Positions 30,129 to 39,649 of a stretch of 64,000 bases of DNA are shown here, piece by piece (the first letter of the stretch is position 1; the number at the start of each line of letters is the position of its first letter). This stretch comes from Armatimonadota bacterium (lineage in GTDB: Bacteria; Armatimonadota; Zipacnadia; UBA1398; JAKPQA01). The stretch is taken from positions 1-64,000 of the forward strand of contig JAKPQA010000145.1 of the NCBI GenBank assembly GCA_029547025.1, written 5' to 3'. Below the pieces are notes generated by a model. That model was not told the origin of the DNA and searched no databases. It worked only from the letters and a program-made list of their open reading frames with translations. A program made the translations under genes and the position numbers.

Positions 30129-33100
30129 TCAGAACCCTGTGGCGAGCTGGGGTGGAGCTTTGTCGCCATCGGCGTATTCGATCTCGGGCGTTAGGAAGAT
30201 CACCAGTTCCTGGGGTCGCCGCTGAACCTGCCGGTTCTTGAACAGGCGGCCAAAGAACGGGATCTCGCTGAGAATGGGCACCTTGCGGATCGTCTCGATC
30301 TCCTCGTCGCGGATCAGGCCGCCGATCACCATCGTCTGGCCGTTTTCGAGGCGGACCTTGGTGGTCGCGCGGCGCGTGGCGATCTGCGGGACGCCCGCGG
30401 TGAACCCGGACACGGTCGACGATTCCGCCGACAGCTCGGCCGTCAGCGACCCGTCGTTGGCGATCCTTGGGGTGAACTCCAGGATGATGCCGACGTCGAC
30501 TTTCTCGATGTCGGTGACGGCGGTTCCGTTCACGATCTGCACGACCTGGAACCGCAGTTCGTCACCGATCTGTATCCGTGCCTTCTGGCCGTCGAGCGCC
30601 TTGACGTTCGGGCGGGCCAGCAGCTTGGACCTCTGGTCGGTCTTGACGAAGTTGAGTACGGCCTGGAAGTCGAAGATCGAACGATCCAGCGGGCTGAACC
30701 CGATGCCGTCGTTGTAGCCGATGGGGACATCGGGATCGTCGGACCCGCGTTCGGTGAGATTGACGCTGCCGAAATCCCACTCGATGCCGACATCCTTGGC
30801 GGCGGTTCGGTCGAGGTCGACGATCATGGCATGCAACGTCACCTGATGCTGAGGCACGTCGAGTTCGTCGATCAGTGCGAGGGCCCGTTCGACGAGCGCT
30901 TTGGGCCCGACCAGCGTGATTCGATGGGTCTCTTCGTCCCCGACCACGACCATCTGGCGGCCCACGGCGAGCTCCGCGGCAGTGCCGCCCGGCGCCGCGC
31001 CCGCTCCCTCGGCCGCCGGAGGCATGGGGCCGGCCGCGCCGCCGACCGCGGCCGGCGCATAGCCCAGCGCTCCTACGGCCGCTGGTATTACGGGCATGGC
31101 CTGGCCAATGCCACCGGTCGGTGCGGCGGATCGGACTCCGACGTTGCTGCCGATGACGTTGGCGCCCTCTTTCGCGGCGGAGAAGTAGTTCTTGATGGAC
31201 TCGTAGGCGTATTCGGTCGATACGTGGTCGAGCTGCACCACGCGGATGACGTCCGGCGACTTGGGCCGCTGCGACTCGGGCTTGTCCTGCTCCTGCAGAA
31301 CCGTGAGCACCTGGGCCACGCGCGCCGGAGCGCCATTGAGGACGACAACGGCGTCGGTTGGGGTTGCCGTGACCTCGGCACCCATGCCTTTGATGAGCTC
31401 ATCGGCCAGACTCGCCATGTCGTCCGGCGTCCGGTTCACGGGGGTGTAGGTGTAGGAAATGGGCTCGCCGGTCCCCGGTGCATCCCACTTCCGCAGTGCG
31501 TCCAGGGCGGTGGAGACGTCGGCCTTCGAGCCCATCGCGACGATTCGGTTTGTGGCCAGATCGGTCTCGAACTTGCAGGTGGGGAAGCTGATACTCGCCA
31601 ATCGCGCCAGGCTGGCCGCGTCGACACTGGCGGCGGCGTAGTCGCCGACGGACTCATACGCGATGCGTCCGCCCTGATCCAGCGCCCGCGCGAACGACAC
31701 GGCCGCATCGATGTCGCGCGACGTGCCGGTCAGCAGGAGCGTTCGCGTCTGTGCCACGGGTGTGGCGTCGACCAAGGGAAAAGCCTTCTTGAGGGCCTCG
31801 ATCACAGCGGCCGGTTCGGCACGGTCGGGTTCGTATGTGACGGTTACGCGTTCACCCGTCTTGGCCTCGAGCTCCTTGAGCAGGGCCACGGCGCGGCTCA
31901 CGCGACTGGGTGTGCCTTGAAGAACGAGCGCACCCGTGCCTGGCTGCTGCGTGACCTTCAGCTCCTCGCCGACCACGGTCTTGAGGAACTCCTGCATCTT
32001 CTGAGGATCGCCCGACGACAGGGCGTAGACCTGCATGCCCGGGCTGGCGCCGTGCGAGGCTGTTCCCTGGGCGGCGCCCGGCTGCTCGAGCTCGCCGCCG
32101 TCGATGCGCACGAGCGTGGCCAGCGCAGCGGCCACTTCTTCGGCCTGGCCGATGAGGACGATGATGCCCGCATCGTCATAGGCCTCCGCGAACACGGCGG
32201 GGTGGAGCCAGCCGAGGGTCTTGGTCAGTTCGCTTGGCTTCAGCGTCTGCGCCGTGTACCGATCGACCACGCGCGATGAGGGAGGCACGACCTCTTGGAT
32301 GCGTTCTTTCGAGGCGACCACATAGGCGTTGCCGACCTTCTTCCACGCCAGCCCGCTCATCATGGTCAGCAGGTTCATGGCCTGTTCGAAGTCGACGCCA
32401 TCCACGTTCATGGTCACTTTGCGTGGCTCACCCGTGGCCGGGTCCTTCACGCTCGCGTCATCGACGATCACGCTTCGGCCGTGGGAGTATGCCAGCATCG
32501 ACAGGGCCACCGGGAGGGGCGTGCCGGTGAACGCCAGTTGCAGGTTCGCCGGCGCGTTCGGATCGACGCGGGGCACGTCCTGGGGCCCGGGTGCCGTTTC
32601 GTCAGCCCCGCCGGCAACGATAACGGGCGGGTTCGGGGTCTCGAAGGTCCCGGGTGCCACGCCGGGCGCGGGGGCGGGCACCGGAGCGGGCGCATCGGAT
32701 CCGGATGGCGGTTCGGCGAGCGTGGTTGACTTGGCGGTATCCATGGTCGCCGTGGCCACCGGGGCGCTGACGGGTGCCGGGGCGGTTGGGCTGCCACCAA
32801 ACCCGGCCTGGTTCATACCGTAGGGGCCCAGGGGCGCTGGCGGCGCCGTGCCACCCGCGTGTGGTGCCGGCGCGAGATCCAGGGACGCCGGTGCGGCGGG
32901 GGGCATGAGGCTCACCAGGACGCCGCAGCCGTTCTCGATCGGTGCGACATGGTAGGTTCCCGCCCCGTCGAGGTCGAGGGTGGCGCGCACGGTGTCGCGC
33001 GAGGGCTGGGCCAAGGCGACGGATCCGATGCCGCCAGCATTGACGGGAAGCGAGGTGGGAAGCCCAGGGGCCAGCACGGCCCCCTGGATGTCGAGGATCA

Positions 33101-33719
33101 CGTCGTCGCCGCTGGACTTCGCCTCGTAACGCACCGCGCGATCTGCCAGAAGGCGGATGGCGATGGGCTCGCCGGTGGCACGGCGGATCAGCTCGGCGAC
33201 GCCGATCTCGGCCGGGGTGTTCGGGCTGGCGGGCGCCGTCTCATCCGGGAGGGCTCGTGGCGAGTCGAAGGTCACAACGAGTGTGCACCCATCGTCCGAG
33301 CGCGCAATGTCGACCCGAGGCCGTGCACGGAGGTACAGGACCGCGTTGGCCACGGAAGGGTTCTTGCTGTCCTGGCCGAGCAGAACCTTGGCCAGTGCTC
33401 CCATGCCGACGATGGTCGGCCGCGATGCCTGATCGCGGTCGAAGACAGCGCCTGGGAACTGCATCAGCAGGCGCGTCGGGTTGGTGAGCCGCTTCGCCTC
33501 ATACCTGATGGGCGTCGCGGCGAAGAAGGTAATGCGAGCCCCTCCGGTATCGGCGTGCACGCGGACGCCAATCACGCCGCGCTCCAAGGGTGATGCCGGT
33601 GAGTTGCTCTGCGAACCAAGGCTCGGAGTGGACCCCCACACCGAGCTCGCTGCAGCCAGGGCCCCGACGAGAGCAACCGCAGCAATCATCGAGGTGTTTC
33701 TGCAGGGTCGCAAGCTCAC
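30129..33719 (-). CDS. pilQ: Type IV pilus secretin PilQ (AMIN domains, secretin N domains, secretin)
   Basis: N-terminal AMIN-like repeats; C-terminal VTLHAMIVDLDRTAAKDVGIEW, KLLARPNVKALDGQKARIQIGDEL, TTKVRLENGQTMVIGGLIRDEE, VPILSEIPFFGRLFKN, ELVIFLTPEI. Confidence 0.95.
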   Translation of the reverse strand: MSLRPCRNTSMIAAVALVGALAAASSVWGSTPSLGSQSNSPASPLERGVIGVRVHADTGGARITFFAATPIRYEAKRLTNPTRLLMQFPGAVFDRDQASRPTIVGMGALAKVLLGQDSKNPSVANAVLYLRARPRVDIARSDDGCTLVVTFDSPRALPDETAPASPNTPAEIGVAELIRRATGEPIAIRLLADRAVRYEAKSSGDDVILDIQGAVLAPGLPTSLPVNAGGIGSVALAQPSRDTVRATLDLDGAGTYHVAPIENGCGVLVSLMPPAAPASLDLAPAPHAGGTAPPAPLGPYGMNQAGFGGSPTAPAPVSAPVATATMDTAKSTTLAEPPSGSDAPAPVPAPAPGVAPGTFETPNPPVIVAGGADETAPGPQDVPRVDPNAPANLQLAFTGTPLPVALSMLAYSHGRSVIVDDASVKDPATGEPRKVTMNVDGVDFEQAMNLLTMMSGLAWKKVGNAYVVASKERIQEVVPPSSRVVDRYTAQTLKPSELTKTLGWLHPAVFAEAYDDAGIIVLIGQAEEVAAALATLVRIDGGELEQPGAAQGTASHGASPGMQVYALSSGDPQKMQEFLKTVVGEELKVTQQPGTGALVLQGTPSRVSRAVALLKELEAKTGERVTVTYEPDRAEPAAVIEALKKAFPLVDATPVAQTRTLLLTGTSRDIDAAVSFARALDQGGRIAYESVGDYAAASVDAASLARLASISFPTCKFETDLATNRIVAMGSKADVSTALDALRKWDAPGTGEPISYTYTPVNRTPDDMASLADELIKGMGAEVTATPTDAVVVLNGAPARVAQVLTVLQEQDKPESQRPKSPDVIRVVQLDHVSTEYAYESIKNYFSAAKEGANVIGSNVGVRSAAPTGGIGQAMPVIPAAVGALGYAPAAVGGAAGPMPPAAEGAGAAPGGTAAELAVGRQMVVVGDEETHRITLVGPKALVERALALIDELDVPQHQVTLHAMIVDLDRTAAKDVGIEWDFGSVNLTERGSDDPDVPIGYNDGIGFSPLDRSIFDFQAVLNFVKTDQRSKLLARPNVKALDGQKARIQIGDELRFQVVQIVNGTAVTDIEKVDVGIILEFTPRIANDGSLTAELSAESSTVSGFTAGVPQIATRRATTKVRLENGQTMVIGGLIRDEEIETIRKVPILSEIPFFGRLFKNRQVQRRPQELVIFLTPEIEYADGDKAPPQLATGF

Positions 33720-34816
33720 GGGGCGGCTCCTCCAATCCCAAGGGTTAGCCGTCGCTGCTGGTTCTCGACCTCGACGGCTCCCTGTGTGACGGACACGACG
33801 CGAAACTCGCGCCCGCCTGCTCGGAACGTCTGACCCGCACGTACGTAGAACGTGTTGGTGCCATCGGTGATCACTGCCGAGGAGCGGCCGTCGCTAGCGA
33901 CAACGGTGCCGGTGACCCTCAGGTTCAGCGCCGGCTTGGCGCCGGACCGGGGCCCGGTTGTGGCCTGCGGGAACCCCTGCCCGCCCAGGAAGGCGGTTCG
34001 CTGGGGCTGGGGCTGCACGGTGGCGGGCGCCCCGACTTCGGGCAGCGGGACGCCGGGTGCCGTCGCCCCGATGGCCGGTGGCAGGCCACTGGCGATGGCG
34101 GCTGGCGGGGCCGATGGTGGCGCCGACGGGGCCGCCGCCGTGGCCGGCTTCTCTGCACCCGCCGAGGCAGTGGCGGGCGGTGTCTGGGCCGTGGCCGTCT
34201 CGGCGCGTTCACTGGCTGGTGGCGCCTCACCCGATGGCGCCTGTCCGCGGAGGGCGGCGAGCTGCGTCACAGAGGGACGCTTGAACGGGCTCGGGCCCTG
34301 TCGCAGCCGGAAGGCGCGACCGTCGGGCAGCGGGCCGGCTTTCTCGGCCTGCCGGGCCTTGTCGATCTCGTCGGGATCCATCCCCGTGTAGGAGGTGCCC
34401 TCCGCTATGGCGGCGAGCTCCGTGCCGGGTGCGGACGCCGCGGCGGCCTGCGAGGGGCGCTGCTTGCTGTAGGTGCCCCAGGCGGCCCAGAGCCCTGGCT
34501 GCACGCCGGGTGGGCATTTCTCGTCTGTCTTGGTCACGGGTGCGGAGGGTGTGCCCTGGGCAGATGCCGTGGGGGCAGGTTTCTCCGCCGTTGCCGGTGC
34601 CGTCGCTTTCCGTGCTTCTCCCGGCGGCCGGGCTGCCTTGGCTGGTTCCCGCTGGGTGCCTTTGGCGTCAGCGCTGGCCGGAGTTACTGCCGTCTTCGCC
34701 GGCGCCGCGGCAGGTTTGCGGAACAGGAGCATGTAGAGACTCCCCGCCAGGACAACCATGAGCACGGCCACGATAGCGAGCTGGGCCTTACTTGCCCTCA
34801 CCGCCGCCACCTCCAT
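33716..34816 (-). CDS. PilP-like pilus assembly protein (Ala/Pro-rich linker)
   Basis: One TM helix, long Pro/Ala linker, C-terminal LNLRVTGTVVASDGRSSAVITDGTNTFYVRAGQTFRAGGREFRVVSV; position between pilO and pilQ. Confidence 0.7.
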   Translation of the reverse strand: MEVAAVRASKAQLAIVAVLMVVLAGSLYMLLFRKPAAAPAKTAVTPASADAKGTQREPAKAARPPGEARKATAPATAEKPAPTASAQGTPSAPVTKTDEKCPPGVQPGLWAAWGTYSKQRPSQAAAASAPGTELAAIAEGTSYTGMDPDEIDKARQAEKAGPLPDGRAFRLRQGPSPFKRPSVTQLAALRGQAPSGEAPPASERAETATAQTPPATASAGAEKPATAAAPSAPPSAPPAAIASGLPPAIGATAPGVPLPEVGAPATVQPQPQRTAFLGGQGFPQATTGPRSGAKPALNLRVTGTVVASDGRSSAVITDGTNTFYVRAGQTFRAGGREFRVVSVTQGAVEVENQQRRLTLGIGGAAP

Positions 34817-35651
34817 CGCTCGAGGTCCCCGAGTCCTTCTTCTCCGCGTCCGCCTTGGGTGTGGGCGGGCGGACAGCGAAGGCCACGGCACTCAGATAGG
34901 CGCGGACGTTGGGTTCCACGTCTTTGGCATGGGGGTCTCGTTCCGCCTCCAGCCGGATATTCCGGACAGCCACCAACTCGCGGAGCCGCCAGCCATCGGC
35001 CGCAGGATAGGCCAGTCCTTTGATGAACTCGAAGAGGGCGCTGTACTGACCCGCCACCTCGATGTCCATCGACAGCAGGCTGGCACTTCTCGTGAGAACC
35101 TTGTAGACTTTATCGTATTCATGATCTTTCTCGATCGGCCGCTTCTCCTCGGCCGACATCTTGTTCCAGGCCTCCTCGGCCTTCTTGCGGGCCTCTTCAT
35201 CGGTGGCCGGGACCTCGTCTTGGGGTTTCTTTCGGATCTCGAGCTTCTTGTAGATGCCGGGCTTGACCGACCTCACCTCGACGCCGGTACGCCGCCCGAG
35301 GACTTCGAGGTCGCGCAGCACGGCGGGCACGAAGTCGGCCTGAAGGATGACGTTGGGCACGCCTTGTTGTGCCAGCTCCTGGGCCTGCTTGGCGTCGCGA
35401 GCCAGGCGGGAGACGAAGGCGGTCTCGGAGCGCAGGCGTTCGAGGGTCGCGGCCTCACTGGACTCGCTGGCCACCAGGCTGGCGACCTCTTCGGCCCGTT
35501 GCTTGGTTTCCTCGAGCGTCTTGTTGGAGCGAGCCACCGCGGCGATGGACTGGGCGCGCAGGAACAGGGCGACGGCGAGGACCACGACACACGCCAGCAC
35601 GGTGATGATGATGGCGAGTTTGCTTTTCGGGTTCATCCCACGCTTGTTCAC
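34788..35651 (-). CDS. pilO: PilO-like pilus assembly protein
   Basis: Single N-terminal TM, coiled-coil, C-terminal ferredoxin-like region; position between pilN and pilP. Confidence 0.75.
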   Translation of the reverse strand: MNKRGMNPKSKLAIIITVLACVVVLAVALFLRAQSIAAVARSNKTLEETKQRAEEVASLVASESSEAATLERLRSETAFVSRLARDAKQAQELAQQGVPNVILQADFVPAVLRDLEVLGRRTGVEVRSVKPGIYKKLEIRKKPQDEVPATDEEARKKAEEAWNKMSAEEKRPIEKDHEYDKVYKVLTRSASLLSMDIEVAGQYSALFEFIKGLAYPAADGWRLRELVAVRNIRLEAERDPHAKDVEPNVRAYLSAVAFAVRPPTPKADAEKKDSGTSSDGGGGGEGK

Positions 35652-36229
35652 TGTAGGTACTCCCCGATCACATAGTTCAGCCCTGCGTCAAAGCTGAACT
35701 CGATGTACTCCTCGTCCGACGTCTTCGACACGTTGGTCTGCAGTAGGGTCATGCGTTTCTCGTCGAAGGGCGTCCGGCGGCCGATCCGGACCATGGCTTC
35801 GGCCACGTCGGCCTGTCGTGCCGCCTTGCCGTGGACTTTGACTTTGTGCGACCAGTCCTCTTGCTTGAACTCCGAGGCGACCTGCTCGGCCCAGACGCCG
35901 CGCGGCATCTCTTCCTGGATGTGCATGAGCACTCGGAGCCAGTCGACCACGCAGTACTGGCTCTCCCGGACCATGGTGAACACGGGGGCTAGCTGCTCCG
36001 ATTCGTCCTTCATGCGCTGGACCCGGTCGGCCCGGGCTTCGTTGTCCGCGATCTGCTTCTCGTATCGGGCGATGCTTCTGAGGACTTCGTACCGCCTGGC
36101 GACTTTGGGACCCGCCAGCCACAAGGCGAGGCAGAGAACCACGAAGCCCGCGAGCACGCACTCGGCGGTGACCCTCGATTGCGCTTGGCGTTCACGCTGA
36201 CGGGCCCCGATCAGGTTCACATGAAGCAT
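35648..36229 (-). CDS. pilN: PilN-like pilus assembly protein
   Basis: MLHVNLIGARQRERQ (variant of the PilN NLLP-type N-terminus) followed by a TM helix; position after pilM. Confidence 0.75.
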   Translation of the reverse strand: MLHVNLIGARQRERQAQSRVTAECVLAGFVVLCLALWLAGPKVARRYEVLRSIARYEKQIADNEARADRVQRMKDESEQLAPVFTMVRESQYCVVDWLRVLMHIQEEMPRGVWAEQVASEFKQEDWSHKVKVHGKAARQADVAEAMVRIGRRTPFDEKRMTLLQTNVSKTSDEEYIEFSFDAGLNYVIGEYLQ

Positions 36230-36276
36230 GAGGCGACCACCTCCGCGCCCACGGCGCTCCCGGATCCGCGCGGGTC

Positions 36277-37452
36277 CTACTGCTGGCGCCGCTGCAGCGC
36301 GACCCCGAACTGGCTGGGATCGGCGGCGAATGCGTAGGATCCAGTCTTCATATGGTTCGTGAGCGTCAGTCCCACAGCCACTCCGGCCAAGGGGGAAGCC
36401 GCTGCCAGGTATGCCGGATCGAACCGGCCGCGGTCCAAGGCCAGCGAGTCGATGAACTGCCGCCGCGACACCGGCACGCCTACGGCGGCGGCCAGATAGC
36501 GGTCCAGGTTGCGCATCACGGACGTACCGCCGGTGAGCAGCAGGTGGCGGACCGTGCCGCCTTCTGACACATCCTGGAACTGGGCCTGGAAGAAGCCCAG
36601 CGATAGGCGTAGCTCATAGGTGAGGTCGTCCAAAACCGGCTGGATCGCTTCGGAGACGCGGGCCGACCGCTCGTTCAGCGCCCCGGCGACATCGGGGGTA
36701 ACGGCGACGGCCTCCGTCTCTTTGATGGCTTCTGCCTCGTGATAGGTCACTCCGAGTTGCGCGGCGATGGCCTCGGTGAGAGCCCGTCCGGCGCCCGGGA
36801 GAGTGCGATAGAGCACGTAGCTTCCGGAGGCGACGATGGTGATATCGCCGTAGCTCTCGCCCAGGCGCACGATACCCACGTTCGACTGCAAGACGTCGGG
36901 GTCGTGGGTGCCGTAGATCATGGACCGCAGGAGCGCGAACGCCTCGATGTCGACGAAGGCGGGTGACAGCCCCGCGCGCTGGAGCACCTGAACGCGGGAG
37001 TCGACGAGCTGGGTCTGGGCCGCCACGACCATGACATCGAGCATGCGGCCGTCTTCGGTCTGGCGCTCGGAGACAATCTGGGGCTCGACGATGCTCTCTT
37101 CGAGGGAGAATGCGATGAACTTCTCGGCCTCATAGAGCGCGGTCTGCCTTAGGCGCGCCTCGCTCATGTGCGGGAAGGTCTGGGGGCGCGCGATGACCCG
37201 GGGTCCGCCCACCGCCGTGGCGGCGTCGCGGACGGTCAGTCCGGCGGCATCGAGCAGCTCGCGAAGGGCCGCGGCGGTCGCTGCCACATCGGTGACGATG
37301 CCATCCTCGATGGCCCCCGGCGGCGTTCGGATCGAGGCGAGGGCGACGAGCTCGGGCCCGGAGCGGCCCGGAGCGACGTATGCCGCCTTGATCGCGTAGC
37401 TGCCGATGTCGACCCCGATCAGTTCGCGCTTGGCGCCGCCGAACAGACCCAT
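36277..37452 (-). CDS. pilM: PilM-like actin-fold pilus assembly ATPase
   Basis: LIGVDIGSYAIKAAYV, EAEKFIAFSLEESIVE, LLLTGGTSVMRNLDRYLA, DPAYLAAASPLAGVAVGL. Confidence 0.92.
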   Translation of the reverse strand: MGLFGGAKRELIGVDIGSYAIKAAYVAPGRSGPELVALASIRTPPGAIEDGIVTDVAATAAALRELLDAAGLTVRDAATAVGGPRVIARPQTFPHMSEARLRQTALYEAEKFIAFSLEESIVEPQIVSERQTEDGRMLDVMVVAAQTQLVDSRVQVLQRAGLSPAFVDIEAFALLRSMIYGTHDPDVLQSNVGIVRLGESYGDITIVASGSYVLYRTLPGAGRALTEAIAAQLGVTYHEAEAIKETEAVAVTPDVAGALNERSARVSEAIQPVLDDLTYELRLSLGFFQAQFQDVSEGGTVRHLLLTGGTSVMRNLDRYLAAAVGVPVSRRQFIDSLALDRGRFDPAYLAAASPLAGVAVGLTLTNHMKTGSYAFAADPSQFGVALQRRQQ

Positions 37453-37515
37453 GGGGGCTCCCCCTCGCATTCCCGACCCGCGACCGCCACTCCGCCGGTG
37501 CGGCCACGGCCCGCG

Positions 37516-37896
37516 CTATGCCGTGTCACGCTCCAGCTCGGCGAGGTAAGCGGCAAGGCGGTCGCGGTCCTCGTCGCTCAACGCGTCCATGCGCACACCG
37601 AGCTCGAAGCGTGCGTCCGAGCCGGGCTGTGGCTCACAGCGGACGACTTCGCCAGCGAACACCACGTGATGGCAGACCGGCGATCCACTGTGAGCCCGGA
37701 GCAGTAGTTCGAGCTCCAGCCGCGTACCGGGGCCATGCTCATGCCGCGTCAGCAATAGGAGGCCTCCGGCACTCAGGTTGCCACTGACCGCGCCGCGGAG
37801 ACGGGAGGGACCTGGCCCGGTGGCATCCACCAGGCGGTAGTAGATGGCGGAGCGGTCCTCACGCCTTGGGTTGCGTCTGCGGTCTGACCCGGACAT
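37516..37896 (-). CDS. PilZ domain protein (predicted c-di-GMP receptor)
   Basis: RRNPR (RxxxR) near the N-terminus and NLSAGG ((D/N)xSxxG) are both canonical PilZ ligand motifs. Confidence 0.85.
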   Translation of the reverse strand: MSGSDRRRNPRREDRSAIYYRLVDATGPGPSRLRGAVSGNLSAGGLLLLTRHEHGPGTRLELELLLRAHSGSPVCHHVVFAGEVVRCEPQPGSDARFELGVRMDALSDEDRDRLAAYLAELERDTA

Positions 37897-37955
37897 CGGC
37901 TCGCCTCCCTAACGGGGCGGCGTCGAACGGAGTTCACCGGCGGCGCGTGCGACGG

Positions 37956-38720
37956 TCAGGCCGAGGGGGCCAACAGCTCGGCGGCCACGGCGGCCACAAT
38001 CGGAGCGTCCACCTCACGCGACCCCTGGGCACATGCCTGCGCCAGCGCGTTGGCGGCCAGCTCACACGCCAGCCGGGGCACACCCGCCGAGTGGTGGTGC
38101 AGCTCGGACAGGGCCTCATCGGTGAACGGCTCAGGCCCGGAGTACCAGGCCGTACGCAGGCGGTGGCGGATCATGGCGTCGGTGTCCGGGCGGCTCAGAG
38201 GGCCGACGGCGCACACGATGGCGTCGAAGTGCCCGGGCGGAGGCTCCCACAGTCCTGGCTGGCCGACCAATATGACGGTCAGCCGGGGGTGTGTCGACGC
38301 CTCGGCCAGCCAGGCAGCCAGGGCACTCCGGGGCGCGGCCTGGGCCTCGTCCACCACGGCCACGATGGGCCGGCTAGTCCCGGCGGGCTCGGATGCCGTC
38401 TCGTCCGGGCCGCGGTCCCAGCCGGAAGCGGCAAACAGGTGCGGGCAAACGAGCGGTCCGTGTGCCGTGCAGGTCACTGCCCGGTAGTCCTCGGGAGGGA
38501 GCTCGCGTAGGATCTTTCGGGCGAGGGAGGTCTTGCCACAGCCATTGGGGCCGACCAGAACGGCCAGTGGCCGCAGGCTGGTCACGGCAAGGGTGAGGGC
38601 GTTCAGCGCGTCCTGGTGTTGGCCGGACAGGTGTAGAAAGCGCGGGTCGGGCGCCAGAGAGAAGGCGGGCTCGCGCATCCCCCAGTACCGCTCGCAGTGT
38701 CCCAGGTCTCTATCCGGCAC
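37956..38720 (-). CDS. ExeA/GspA-like AAA ATPase
   Basis: YWGMREPAFSLAPDPRFLHLSGQHQDALNAL, Walker A VGPNGCGKTS, Walker B IVAVVDEAQ. Confidence 0.85.
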   Translation of the reverse strand: MPDRDLGHCERYWGMREPAFSLAPDPRFLHLSGQHQDALNALTLAVTSLRPLAVLVGPNGCGKTSLARKILRELPPEDYRAVTCTAHGPLVCPHLFAASGWDRGPDETASEPAGTSRPIVAVVDEAQAAPRSALAAWLAEASTHPRLTVILVGQPGLWEPPPGHFDAIVCAVGPLSRPDTDAMIRHRLRTAWYSGPEPFTDEALSELHHHSAGVPRLACELAANALAQACAQGSREVDAPIVAAVAAELLAPSA

Positions 38721-38827
38721 CGCCGATCACCCGTCTCGCGCGCATGGGGCAGCAGACGTGTGAACATTGTAATGCAAACCGGCCGGGAGCCGAAGCCGCG
38801 GACTGCTGGTGACCGCCCCCGCAGCCT

Positions 38828-39649
38828 TCAGACCTCGTACGTGGTGTCCCTCCCGGCGGCGAACACGCCGTCGGGAGCCGGGAGAGGCCGGACGAGTGGG
38901 GGTGCCGGTGTCGCCGGTGCCGTCTGGGCCAGCGCCGGGGTCACATAGGACGGCGAGTGGCGATCGGCGGCGAACTGGATCGGGGCGTGAACCGACGGTG
39001 CCGGGACCGCCTCGAGTACCGAGTCCAGGCCGTCCCCCGAGTCGGAGGAGGTGGTCGGTCCCTCAGGGGAGGCGGCTGCTGGCGTGGGTTTGGGGATGTG
39101 GGGCGCGACGCCTCTTCGCGAACGGGGCGTGTTCACTGAGGGAACGACGAGCCGTGGCACCGGAGCCGGGTCGGCGCCCCGGACCATGGCCGCGCCGGTG
39201 TCGGCCGTCTGGGGTGGCGCCATCCACGGGGTTCCGGGGCCCGTTGTGGGGCCGTGCGCCGCAGAGGCCGTGACCCGCGACGCCTCGGGAAGCCGGTCGC
39301 GGCCGGCTGGCATGTGCTGAACGAGCACCAGGGCGGCCACCGTTGCCGGCGCGAGGAACGCGGCGGCCGATCGGATGACCCGCTCCCGGCGTCTCCGGCG
39401 GAGCTGCTCGACCTCGAGGCGTCCGCGGAGGGCCAGGCGGAATCCGCGCCCCGGCTCGACCCTTGGGCCAGAGGCCAGGAGTTCTTGGGCTCGGCGTGCC
39501 CGCGCCAGCCACTGCCCGCACTCGGGGCATGATGCGACGTGGGCCTCGCACGCCGCTCGCAGGCGCGGGTCCAGCTCGCCGTCCATGTACTCGTCTACCA
39601 AGGCGGCAAAGCCCTGGCACTCTGTGCGGCTCATTGTCTCAGTCATCAC
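38828..39649 (-). CDS. Anti-sigma factor with zinc-finger (zf-HC2)
   Basis: LVDEYMDGELDPRLRAACEAHVASCPECGQWLARAR; overlaps the ECF sigma gene. Confidence 0.85.
   Translation of the reverse strand: MMTETMSRTECQGFAALVDEYMDGELDPRLRAACEAHVASCPECGQWLARARRAQELLASGPRVEPGRGFRLALRGRLEVEQLRRRRRERVIRSAAAFLAPATVAALVLVQHMPAGRDRLPEASRVTASAAHGPTTGPGTPWMAPPQTADTGAAMVRGADPAPVPRLVVPSVNTPRSRRGVAPHIPKPTPAAASPEGPTTSSDSGDGLDSVLEAVPAPSVHAPIQFAADRHSPSYVTPALAQTAPATPAPPLVRPLPAPDGVFAAGRDTTYEV

Noticed and set aside
30831-32279. 482-aa plus-strand ORF
   Set aside because: Antisense shadow of pilQ.
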